Source: Juglans regia (lineage: Eukaryota; Streptophyta; Magnoliopsida; Fagales; Juglandaceae). Taken from it: a DNA stretch of 64,000 nucleotides. The stretch covers positions 18,398,705 to 18,462,704 of the forward strand of contig NC_049902.1 of NCBI RefSeq assembly GCF_001411555.2, read 5' to 3'. The position numbers and the translations under genes were made by a program. Below, in pieces: positions 55,234 to 64,000 of this stretch (position 1 is its first letter; each line of letters opens with the position of its first letter). Under the pieces are notes generated by a model, which saw only the letters and a program-made list of their open reading frames with translations, searched no databases and had not been told where the DNA came from.

Positions 55234-55445
55234 AGGGCAGGTTTGGGGCCAAAATCAAAACACAAAATTCTCATATCATCATTACACCTTTTTCAAATCT
55301 CCATATAAAATATAATAAATAATTCAACTTTTTCAAATCCCAATACACCTTTTTCAAATCCCAAAACAATAATAATATTAAAACTTAATATTTTAAACTT
55401 CAAAACAAAACACAAAATTCTCATCTCACCCCCCAAACCTACCCT
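55234..55445. mobile_element. MITE-like insertion (212 bp) in LTR B
   Basis: The ends AGGGCAGGTTTGGGG and CCCCAAACCTACCCT are near-perfect inverted repeats (14 of 15). An internal word AAAACACAAAATTCTCAT occurs near both ends (about 55259 and 55408). LTRs A and C lack this segment at the same place. The target duplication is unclear (GAA left, TAA right), so the superfamily is not assigned. Confidence 0.65.
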
Positions 55446-56495
55446 AAATCTGTTTTAGGACTTGGATATGAACTATTTGATGTTATGTATTGATGATTTA
55501 CTTCATGAAAGTTTCGGATCTAATGGTTTGATCACAACCAAATCTCAAAGTGCTCAGTATTGGAGAATAGGTACAAACCAATTGTGTAGAGTTTGATTTT
55601 GTGACTTTTTGTGCTTTTGGCTTAATTATTCAAAGCACGATATTTCTAAGGTTTTTTTTATGAACATATTGAGAGTATTATATTGAACTTTTGGAGTTCT
55701 TAGAGTTGTTTTGAAAGGAGATAGGCCGTGAACATCAATGGTTGTTCTTTGAGGTCAAATACTTGAAGTTTTATCATGAAGAAAGTTTGTAATTTTTATG
55801 ATATAAGTTTGGTGTTTGTTCTAGCATATTATTAAAGCATAGGATGTGATTTTTAATGTTGCATATTTCAGTTTTAGCATGAAAGATTGGGTTTGAAAGA
55901 ATTGCAACAAAAATCAAGAATTTTAGCATTGTCATGTTTCGGCCTATGCTTGGTTCACATAGTTGTGTTATTTTTAAAATTTTTATAATTAAATATTTGG
56001 ATTTAGGACAAAATCTACATGAGAAATTTAAATTTTGATAAATTTTGGAGTTAGGATATGAAATCTTTAAGTTATGGGTAAAATTGTCATTTTCCCAATT
56101 ATAGAGAGGTAAAATAGTCATTTTACTTTAAGTCATTATGTTTATGTTTCTAAGTTTGCTAATAAGAGTTTTTAATATTTAAAAAAGTCTCCTTACAATT
56201 CCTATTTAAGGGCACATTTAATTTGTCATGCTACGGTCATTGTAAATTGGCCTCTAACTTATTTTTAAGATATTTGTGTATGTATGGTGGTAATAAACCA
56301 TCATTCACGTTTATTATACTTATTATAAATGTTATGTTATTCCATGCCATGATATTATAGCTATATGATTGCCCTGGGTCTGATGTTATTGCATGCCATG
56401 TTATTTTAGTTATATTGCCATGATTATGATGTTATTCCATGCCATGTTATTTTAGTTATATGATTACTATGTTTACCATGTTATGAGGTGCCATG

Positions 56496-59030
56496 TGTAA
56501 CAGCCCGCCAGAAATTGAAGGGATGAATTTCTTTAGGCTTAAGGAATCTCGTGAAAACTTTGTAAGTTTTCACGAATCGACCAATCGTGAAGGTTTCAAT
56601 CTGTCAGCATAGTCAGTGTTACCACTCACTATGGTGCTAGAAGCGCGATTTTACTTATTTGAGTTAGTTAGAAGAGTCAAAATGGGATACGGTCTACAAC
56701 ATTAGACTCAAAGGAATATTTAGCATTTTATGGCGCAATAAACTCATTTTTAGTTTGCAGGCGAAACACTTATTTGAAAACATGTTTTGATTATTTTAAG
56801 TCATTTCAAAGCCGAAATTTGATAAACGATTTGCACTATTAGGTTAGTATGATTATTTAGGATTTTATAGTGCAATGTTTATTTTCACTTTTCCTGGAAT
56901 GAATAGTAACCTCGATAGTAGCACCAAGTGCAATGTTTTCAAAATCACAATGTGAAATATCCAAATTAGGTTAAATAAGTTTTATTTGGATACTTGAGAA
57001 GATTTTAGCCACACTTGGTGAATAGTAGTGGACACTTGACACCAAGAGGAACCGTGAGATGGAAATGTGAAAGAAATCAAGGTGTAAAATCATGTCACCC
57101 AAGCAAAACATTATTGCATCCAACCAGCTAATTTGTGCCAAACTGAGTAGGGTTTCAACCCTAAATACTTAGAATCCAATTGAAATCCCAAAAGTTTGGA
57201 GGAAACTGAAACCCTAAACGGTTACCCCAAAATTGATTTCAAACCCTAATCCCTCAAATTCATGTTATGACATTATTATTCAACCCTCTAAACCGTGGAA
57301 ATTTGATTGGGCCAAAAAAAATTGGATTCGGGCTTGATAGCAACTCAAACCCTAATAAACCCTCTTTAAACCCCCAAATGAAACTCATTCGATTACGGCC
57401 CATTAGACCGATGAATTTTAGCCACCTTGGCAAAAATTCTTGAGGAAGTTTCCACCCACCAAATGTTGACCACCCACTGCTCAAGATAGCCATCAAATAG
57501 TCCTTGATGGGAAAGCAAAGGCCACCTCACCACAACCACCTACATGGCACCTCAAGGCAGCCCATACCATGGACAATTTGCCCCTTGTTTTGGCCAAGAC
57601 TTCCATCACTCAAGTGTCACTCAAGACCTCACTTCACCCTTCTGTTTGTATAAGAAGAGTGTAGACCATTCCCTTCCTCATTGCATCCCTTTCACTAACG
57701 TTCTTGGAGAGAACACTTAGAGTTTTCTCTCATGTAGTTTTATGAGTTTTCTTCCTTATGATTTTTGAAGCCTTTGTAAGTATTATCTCATGAATCTTTC
57801 TTCATTAAAGTTATTCCTATTTGAGTCTAGTTTCTTTTCGTATCTTTTTTTTTTTTTTTTATTTCATGGTCAATTTCTTGCTAAAAAGTTACTTTAACCA
57901 TGGAAAGGTCTGTCTAGGCTATAAACTGCATAGAGTGTTATTTTGAAGTTTTTATCAAGCTAATGAATAGATATTGGTCCGAAACTTTTATGGAGTATTT
58001 CTAACATGTTTATATGAATGTTGGTTAAGGATTGGTTGCTTGATAAAAGCTTTTGATGAAAGATTTTCTCAGATCTAGAAACCTAGAAACTGGAAGGATA
58101 AAAAGAGTTTTTGTTTTAAGAAAGTTTGGATCTTTTGTGGTTTAATATTTCTCCAGTGACTTTGATATTCTTGTTTTATGATTCTAAACCTTTTATATAC
58201 ATGTTAAGATGTTGGTTTGAAGCTTTTAGGAGTTGATTTGTGAAGATATGATTTTTATACCAGAGAATACTCAGTTGGGTGAAAAGTTTGATGCTTTCGG
58301 CTAGATCCATGTTTTGGTTTATTTTTAGCAATGCGATTTTAAGTTTAATGATTGGATCTACTTTAGGATATATTTTTAACTCATATGATGTTGTTGGTTT
58401 GAAGTTTTTATCAAGGTATGTTTTGGACCAAGTGTTTGATCGAATCAAAGTTGAGAAAAAAAATATATTTTTGTCCAAGTGTTGGAGCCAAGTACTTCAA
58501 GTGAGATTCTATGATTTTTTGTGACTTTTATATGTTGATTCAAATCATGATAATTCTTAGGAGTGTGTTATGGATATTTTAGAAGAATGTTTTAAATTTT
58601 TGGAGTTCTTGGAGATATTTTTAAATGGAGTCAAAACCTTGAGATTTAAGTGTTTGTATTTTAGTTAAAAAGTTTGGATCTTTTTACTAAAACATTTTGT
58701 GTTTATGTGAAGTTGATTTTTGTTAGTATTTTTAAGCATGCTTCTAAGTATAGGATGTGATGATCTATGTTACAACATTTTGGGTTAAGCATGAGTGTTG
58801 AAGTTGGATAAAATTGAAACAAAAATCTAGGAGAAATGGCCTAAGGGTGTTTCGGCCTTGGTGTGATTTTTATGGTTGTGAATTATTTTAAATTTTTCTA
58901 TTTAGATATTTGAGTTTAGGACAAAATTTATATGAGAAATGTAAATTTTGATGACTTTTGGAGAAAATATGTGAAATCTTTAAGTTAGAAGTAAAATGGT
59001 CATTTTCTCACATGTAAAGGGTAAAATGAT
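56496..59030 (+). mobile_element. LTR C: 5' 2.5 kb of a long gypsy-type LTR inserted into LTR B
   Basis: It starts TGTAACAGCCCGCCAG, preceded by CCATG, and aligns with the first 2.6 kb of LTR A. At 59030 it is cut by the T-tract of LINE3; the LTR A counterpart there is GGGTAAAATGATAATTTTAA (about 15569). The remainder should continue beyond LINE3 outside the window. Confidence 0.8.
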
Positions 59031-59273
59031 TTTTTTTTTTTTTAATTTTAAAAAAGAGCAGGAAGTCACATGTCCAATAGTGACTCCTCCCAAAGTTTAT
59101 TAATAAAGCCCTCACTTATGGCGGAGGAATACCGTGGTTACAAGAAAGGACCATGGAAAAACAGGCCCATAATCAAGAAAAAAAAAACTAGAACAAAAAT
59201 AATAGACCACTATTTAAACAAAACCCACCACAACCCAAAACCATGGCTTACAAATAACCCCAACTTTTACAAT

Positions 59274-61166
59274 CTAACATCTCAAAGATGGAAAACCCAA
59301 ATAATCCAAACGGATCAGGCCTCTAAGAACCTGAGGCAAATTATAACTACTCGAAAAATCCCACTCAGAACCTAAGGCCCCTGCCTTTGCTAACCAATCC
59401 GCCACCCTATTACCTTCACGAAAAACATGCTGAAACCGACAATGAACCGTGCAAGCTAACTCAACAATTTCCTCCCAAAAATCCTCAAGGTACCATACTC
59501 CACATCTCCCTCTACTCCACCAAGAAATAACTACCATAGAATCCATTTCAACTATCACATTTGAAAGATTCAACGTTTTGCATCTTCTCAACCCATAAAG
59601 GAGAGTCATAAGTTCCGCCTTATTATTAGAACCAAACCCAATATAAGAAGCATAGGCCTGAACTATCCCACCAAAAGCATCCCGAATAACCCCACCAATA
59701 CCACAAGAGCCCGGATTACCAATACTACTACCATCCGTATTCAATTTAAACCACCCCAGCGGCGGTTTATCCCACCTCACCACTTTACAATTTGGAACTT
59801 TCGGCACCACCGGAACTATCCGCAAAGCTTCCAGAATCATACCATCTCGACGAGACAGAATTTTATTTTGCTTAGCCGCCTGTGAGATGGACCCTAACCA
59901 CACACATACAGAATGAACAACAGAATTGTGCGATTCCAATATACCTTCCATTCGAGCAAGACACCTCCTTCTCCATAGGCGCCAAGTAATAATAATGGGA
60001 ATAATGCCAACAATAAAGCCCACCTGTGAGGAAGAGCTAGCCCGCCTAAACCAAATCTCAACATTCTGTTTCCAAGTTCTACCAAGAGGTATGCCAATAA
60101 GATTTCCAAAAAAAGACCACACTCTGTATGGAAATTCTCCCTCAAAAAGCACATGATTAATATCTTCAATATGACCATGATTACAGCAATTACATTTAGA
60201 TACAAGAGGAATACCAATACGGCGTAATCTGTCATCCACACTCAAGGCCATAAACCATGTCCTCCAAAAATGGATAGGCATTTTTAAAGGAAGATTCTTA
60301 TGCCAAATCCATGCATGCCAAACCATAGAATTACCTCTAATACGAATACAATTCCATGCAGATTTTGTAGAAAAAATACCTGTATCCGTAGGAGTCCAAA
60401 CTAGAACATCCTTTCCATTCTTCAGTCCAGCTAAATCAGTTATTATCTCATCCACCTTATCTTGCCCTACTAACTCCTCCAATAACTCCACATCCCAACT
60501 ATTCGACAACCTACAATCTTTAACTTTCAAAAGAGGAGAACCCATAACATTCATTTCATTAATCAATGGACCATTATCCCTCCATTTGTCATACCAGAAA
60601 TAAAGATCACCCTCTCTAATTTTCCATTTTGAATTATTTAACAACAACGAAATACAATTAGCAACCATTTTCCAAAATCGAGATCCTTTATTATTTTCAA
60701 TAAGATACCACGGCCGGGTTCCAACATATTTGGTTTTGAAAAAATTTGCCCATAAAGAATTACCTTGAAGAAGGTTCCAAGCGAAGCGCATATGCAAGGC
60801 TTTCTGAACATCCTCAAGGCTTCGTAACCCAATTCCTCCTTCTTCCACCGGCTTACACATCTTATTCCAAGCCAACCATTTCTTTTTGTTCCGTCCATCA
60901 GCTTCTCCCCAAAAGAAAGAACTCATCAATCTATGACTCTTGGCAATAGTAACTTGAGGTACCTGTAAAACAGAAAGTGGATGGATATTCATACTAGATA
61001 GAACATGCCTCAAAAGAACAAGTTTTCCTCCCGAAGAAAGAAGCCTCATCTTCCATCCACTAATCTTATGCCTCACTTTATTCACCATTTCTTCTAAATG
61101 AGCCTGTTTCAAACGCCCTCGAATTATTGGCACACTTAGATATTTGAAAGGGAAAGTTCCTTCCAT
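59274..61166 (-). CDS. LINE3 ORF2 C-terminal part: RT thumb, zf-RVT and RNase H (630 residues open)
   Basis: This is the longest open frame in the window. It opens with the RT thumb region (FPFKYLSVPIIRGRLKQAH, KISGWKMRLLSSGGKLVLLR, SSFFWGEADGRNKKKWLAW). The post-RT region follows (GSRFWKMVAN, LYFWYDKWRDNGPL), then zf-RVT with LPLKMPIHFWRTWFMALSV and CNCCNHGHIEDINHVLFEG. It ends in a complete RNase H: KLNTDGSSIGNPGSCGIGG (Asp), NNKAELMTLLYGLRRC (Glu), VIVEMDSMVV (Asp) and REGNRVADWLAKAGAL (Asp). All four RNase H acidic residues are present, unlike LINE1 and LINE2. The Met at 61166 is internal to the original protein, since the frame was continuous with the polymerase upstream; a single stop or frameshift near 61170-61190 separates them. 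It would serve in target-primed reverse transcription. Confidence 0.8.
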   Translation of the reverse strand: MEGTFPFKYLSVPIIRGRLKQAHLEEMVNKVRHKISGWKMRLLSSGGKLVLLRHVLSSMNIHPLSVLQVPQVTIAKSHRLMSSFFWGEADGRNKKKWLAWNKMCKPVEEGGIGLRSLEDVQKALHMRFAWNLLQGNSLWANFFKTKYVGTRPWYLIENNKGSRFWKMVANCISLLLNNSKWKIREGDLYFWYDKWRDNGPLINEMNVMGSPLLKVKDCRLSNSWDVELLEELVGQDKVDEIITDLAGLKNGKDVLVWTPTDTGIFSTKSAWNCIRIRGNSMVWHAWIWHKNLPLKMPIHFWRTWFMALSVDDRLRRIGIPLVSKCNCCNHGHIEDINHVLFEGEFPYRVWSFFGNLIGIPLGRTWKQNVEIWFRRASSSSQVGFIVGIIPIIITWRLWRRRCLARMEGILESHNSVVHSVCVWLGSISQAAKQNKILSRRDGMILEALRIVPVVPKVPNCKVVRWDKPPLGWFKLNTDGSSIGNPGSCGIGGVIRDAFGGIVQAYASYIGFGSNNKAELMTLLYGLRRCKTLNLSNVIVEMDSMVVISWWSRGRCGVWYLEDFWEEIVELACTVHCRFQHVFREGNRVADWLAKAGALGSEWDFSSSYNLPQVLRGLIRLDYLGFPSLRC

Positions 61167-61190
61167 AAAGCCCGTCTGCCTTAAAATCCA

Positions 61191-61345
61191 TTACTTACGC
61201 CGATTTGGAATTTTATTAGAACAATACAAAGTAGATTTCTGAACATTAATAGTTTGAAGAACCCACACCGATCTTTGACTTCCATTAGAAAAAACCATAA
61301 CATCATCAGCATACATCAAATGAGAGATAATAGGCGTACCTCGGG
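61191..61345 (-). pseudogene. LINE3 polymerase, catalytic F/YADD part (downstream of LTR D)
   Basis: GTPIISHLMYADDVMVFSNG contains an intact YADD catalytic motif. It continues in frame to 61191 (VQKSTLYCSNKIPNR) and meets the stop before the 630-residue frame. At 61345 it joins LTR D. The flanking TCGGG duplication explains the Arg-Gly junction with the part at 63639-63980. Confidence 0.85.
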
Positions 61346-61647
61346 TGTGGCGCCCCCGACCCCCATGTAAGGAAACACGGGAATCGAGACGCCAGGATGA
61401 TGACAACACGGTCACACATCCCAACGAAACGTGCCCAAGTGTGTGTACAAGCGATAGTGTACAAAAACAACGCAGCGGATTAGTCAACTAAGTACCAGAA
61501 TTTAAATACAAGTAAACATCAGTAAAAGGGTTTACAAAATTATACAGTCATCCCAAAATAAAGTTTAACACAGCCAGTGATCCCAGATCACTCTCACCAT
61601 GGAGCCAAAGCCTAAGACTCATCATCCTCATCTGCATCAAAAGCTAC

Positions 61648-61666
61648 GATACCATAAAACGGTACC
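61648..61666 (-). other. Stem-loop near the 3' end of LTR D
   Basis: GATACC (61648-61653) faces GGTACC (61661-61666) over seven bases; with one wobble, six pairs form on the minus strand. It lies in the same relative region as the stem-loops of LTRs A, F and I, preceded on the minus strand by TACTTACCTG. Confidence 0.35.
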
Positions 61667-61890
61667 GCAGGTAAGTATAACCCAAAATAACAACGTAATA
61701 TAAATGCATTAAATACGACCAACATGCATGCATAAAAAAAAAAGAATATACATTTCTCTCAAAACATCATTCTCCCCGAAAATGATAATTTTCCAACACA
61801 CGTCAAAATCCCATTTTTAGCCAAAACATATAATCCAACATTTTCCCAGAAAATGATTTAAACAAAACTCAACAATTTATCGGACACTGT

Positions 61891-62320
61891 AGGCGGGACT
61901 CACAAGCGGGACTCTACCACCATCCCTGCTTACCACCATCCCTACCGCGTGCACCATAGGCGGGAATCACAGGCGGGACACAACCACCATCCCTGCTTAC
62001 CACCATCCCTACCGCATGCACCGTAGGCGGGAATCACAGGCGGGACTCTACCACCGTCCCTGCTTACCACCATCCCTACAGTTCCTTTCCACACAATAGA
62101 TACATAACAGAGCACTGTAGGCGGGAATCACAGGCGGGACTCTACCACCATCCCTGCTTACCACCATCCCTACTGCGTGCACCGTAGGCGGGAATCACAG
62201 GCGGGACACAACACCATCCCTGCTTACCACCATCCCTACCGCGTGCACCGTAGGCGGGAATCACAGGCGGGACTCTACCACTGTCCCTGCTTACCACCAT
62301 CCCTACAGTCTCTTTCCCTT
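61891..62320. repeat. Higher-order tandem repeat in LTR D (six units of about 67 bp, two sets of three)
   Basis: The units begin GGCGGGAATCACAGGCGGGA and contain ACCACCATCCCTGCTTACCA and CCATCCCTACCGCGTGCACC. Three variants alternate in fixed order: one with TCTACCACCATC and GCGTGCACCRT, one with ACACAAC, and one ending CCCTACAGT plus CTTTCC. The set of three occurs at 61891-62118 (228 bp) and again from 62119, so a 3-unit block was duplicated as a whole. Confidence 0.85.
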
Positions 62321-63229
62321 TTTCTCAAATCAATCAATCCAAACAAATCCAATTTCTCACACATGAAATCATAACTTTTCCAAATCACACATGCACATGA
62401 ATGCAATACACGAAAACTCAGTTTTCTTTACAAACATGATCATGCATGAAATATTGATATGCACATGTACCAACACAAATCCACATTCCTCAATAACCAA
62501 TAACCAATCCAATCAAACCAACCCAAACAACTCCAATCATAAATCCATCCGACCCCCAAACTCCTCGGACTCAGTCTGGCATGTCAAACAAATACAGTGT
62601 AATATGTTAGTACAAAAATACATTTAAATTACGAAAGTTCTTTGGAGAAATACTTACAGTGCAATATAGCAATTTCCGAAGGATCACGAAGTTGGAAAAG
62701 GCGACGTCTGAGCAACACCACAGTGTAAAATACACTGTGGCCGTGGGTCACAAATACCAACTTTTCAACGGAGACAAACGAAGACCCAAAAATGGTAAGG
62801 TAGGGCCGAGAGAGGTCGGTGAAGCCAATGGTGGTGGTGGTTTGCCGTGGGTGGTGGCGCAAGGGGTGTTTTTAGGCCAAAAAGGCCGAAATCGGAGATG
62901 GGCTTGGTTGTGCTTCACCGGTGACGGATCGGAGCCGGGGTTGGGTCCATTGGGTTGCTAAGAGGTCGGGGATGAAGTGGTAGGAAGATGGTGGCCGGAG
63001 GTGGTGCGACGGCGGCGCTGGAGCGAAAGTGACGCCGCGGCTTGAAGGGTGCGTGCGGGCTACCAGCGGCGAGGTAGGGGCTAGGATTTGGAGGGTGAGG
63101 TCGCCGGCCGGTGGGGGAGCTAGTCGGCCGGGCGGTGTCGCGCACGGAGGCGTGACGGCAGCGGTCTGGGTGAAGGTGACGGACGCACGGGGAGAGAGAG
63201 GGAGCTGGGTCGCGCACGGGGGAAAATGC

Positions 63230-63310
63230 AGCGGGAAAAGAAAGAAAAAGGAAAGAAAAAGAGAAAAAGAAAAGAAGAAAGAGAGGAAAGAGAAAAATAG
63301 AGGGAAAGAA
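63230..63310 (+). repeat. Purine-rich (GAAA/GAAAAAG) tract
   Basis: Almost uninterrupted A and G (AAAGAAAGAAAAAGGAAAG and similar) within LTR D. On the minus strand this is a pyrimidine tract about 330-410 bp into the LTR, a place where CT-rich leaders occur in related LTRs. Confidence 0.75.
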
Positions 63311-63638
63311 ATGAGGTCCAGTCCTCATAACTTGGGTCACGAAAATGATCCAACGGAAACGATTTTAAAACCACAAATTAAATAAAATAATTTAAACGTA
63401 ATGGTAAAGTCAAATTGAAATAATTAAATCCCACAGTAATTAATTAAATAAGAAAAGTAATTTAAATGCATAACAATAAATAAATAATAAGAAAGCACAT
63501 AAAAAATAATTTTCACCAAATTAAAAATCCTAAAAATAACCCAATTAAAAATCCAATAATTTTAAAACAAGAGAATAATTTTTGAATAAAATAAAGATAA
63601 TCCTTCAATAAAAATACACTAAAATACGGGGTGTTACA

Positions 63639-63980
63639 TCGGGCCTGAGAGAATAGGCCAAACTGATTCTCTTGCACACTCCTATGAATCACACGGGAAA
63701 GAACCTCTTGTTGGATGATAAACAAATAAGGAGATAGAGGATCACCTTGACGGAGCCCACGACCACCCGGAAAAAAACCCTTAACCGTTCCATTCATCAT
63801 GACTGAATACCAAGGGCTAGAGATACACGAATAAATCAACTCACAAAATTGAGAAGAGAAACCAAACCTTCTCAAAACCATTATCAAGAATCCCCAATCC
63901 ACCCGATCATAAGCTTTCGCCATATCCACTTTTAACAAGATATTCCCCCCATGTATTCTTTTATTAATAGACTGCACCAA
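63639..63980 (-). pseudogene. LINE3 polymerase, palm part (upstream of LTR D)
   Basis: From 63980 the minus strand reads NILLKVDMAKAYDRVDWGFL (first catalytic Asp), LRRFGFSSQFCELIYSCISS, YSVMMNGTVKGFFPG, GLRQGDPLSPYLFI and NQFGLFSQAR, all standard polymerase motifs and all open. It is interrupted only by LTR D at 63639. Before that insertion this part and 61191-61345 formed one frame. The N-terminal half of ORF2 is outside the window. Confidence 0.85.
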
Positions 63981-64000
63981 CTCCTGAGTGAGGCTAATGT

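Larger units (their letters stand above)
53291..56495 (+). mobile_element. LTR B: 5' 3.2 kb of a long gypsy-type LTR (same family as A and C)
   Basis: It starts TGTAACAGCCCGTCAG and matches LTRs A and C over their length (GAATTTCTTTAGGCTTTAGG, TTAGGATTTTACAGTGCAAAG and similar words in order). It stops at 56495, where LTR C begins. It interrupts the pol fragment at 53290; the flank there is ATCGA. Its 3' part should lie beyond LTR C, outside the window. Confidence 0.8.
61346..63638 (-). mobile_element. LTR D: 2.3-kb solo LTR inside the LINE3 polymerase
   Basis: On the + strand it reads TGTGGCGCCCCCGACC...ACGGGGTGTTACA, so on the minus strand it starts TGTAACACCCCG and ends GGGGGCGCCACA. TCGGG is duplicated exactly at 61341-61345 and 63639-63643. 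There is no internal region. It contains a two-level tandem repeat (61891-62320), a G+C-rich block (62790-63230), a purine-rich tract (63230-63310) and a small stem-loop (61648-61666). The G+C-rich open frames at 62915-63340 and 63029-63385 have no recognisable domain and are probably fortuitous. Confidence 0.9.
59031..64000 (-). mobile_element. LINE3: L1-type plant LINE, 3' part, interrupted by solo LTR D; runs off the window
   Basis: A T run at 59030-59043 is the A-tail of the minus-strand element, directly joined to LTR C sequence. ORF2 runs from RNase H (59274) up through zf-RVT and polymerase to 63980 and beyond. Solo LTR D (61346-63638) sits within the polymerase. The 5' part and target duplication are outside the window. 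The reading frame is the least damaged of the three LINEs. Confidence 0.85.

Noticed and set aside
61878..62320. A CRISPR-like array, because of regularly spaced repeats
   Set aside because: The units are contiguous tandem copies without unique spacers, inside a plant LTR.
62915..63385. Proline/serine-rich (minus) and Arg/Gly-rich (+) open frames in LTR D
   Set aside because: High G+C and a purine tract suppress stops on both strands at once; the compositions mirror each other. No family resemblance.

Overview
The window is plant nuclear DNA, almost certainly from a eudicot and probably a woody one. I could not support a single intact host gene. Nearly all of the 64 kb is transposable elements inserted into each other, of plant-type families: long-LTR Ty3/gypsy elements of chromovirus type with LTRs opening TGTAAC and ending GTTACA or GTCACA, a small chromodomain-bearing gypsy element, L1-type LINEs with a C-terminal RNase H, a CACTA element carrying Tnp2 and Transposase_24 genes, and hAT-like non-autonomous elements. 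The species cannot be fixed from this; a Fagales-like tree is only a guess.

Layout. 1-221 is the end of a + strand LTR. 324-3340 is a tandem, minus-strand gypsy derivative (LTR, 1.4 kb pol remnant, LTR, then another pol end). 3341-6063 is a minus-strand LTR (F) with a TATA box and an (AG)17 tract. 6064-22236 is one very long minus-strand LTR (E) split by three insertions: a 640-bp LTR-like piece, a 693-bp hAT-like element with an 8-bp target duplication, and a LINE (11470-21993) with a 17-bp duplication. That LINE is itself split by a 4.6-kb + strand solo LTR (A, 12988-17584) with a perfect GAAAG duplication. 22237-25040 is the 5' end of a + strand gypsy element (LTR end, primer-binding site, decayed gag). 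25041-33665 is a degenerate CACTA element with an intact right end and a reverse-strand ORF near its left side.

33666-34582 is unassigned and holds one short coding-like stretch. 34599-40104 is a second LINE with a 16-bp target duplication, inserted at the very start of a copia-like LTR (40117-40604). The region behind that LTR carries a 591-bp hAT-like element and a structurally complete 5.3-kb chromodomain gypsy element (41716-47009, TSD TGCAG). 47829-50569 is a clean solo LTR (I, TSD GCATG). 51966-53290 is a minus-strand gypsy pol fragment broken by LTR B (53291). B is broken by a same-family LTR C (56496), C by a third LINE (59031 onward, running off the window), and that LINE by solo LTR D (61346-63638, TSD TCGGG).

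Almost every coding region carries stops, frameshifts or lost catalytic residues. The best-preserved protein is the 630-residue 3' part of LINE3 ORF2 (59274-61166). The most interesting signals are non-coding: two adjacent stem-loops with fixed order and spacing in LTRs A and F, whose paired bases differ in a compensated way; a higher-order tandem repeat in LTR D; an in-frame 15-residue expansion in an integrase remnant; and the readable order of nested insertions. I saw no fully new autonomous system.
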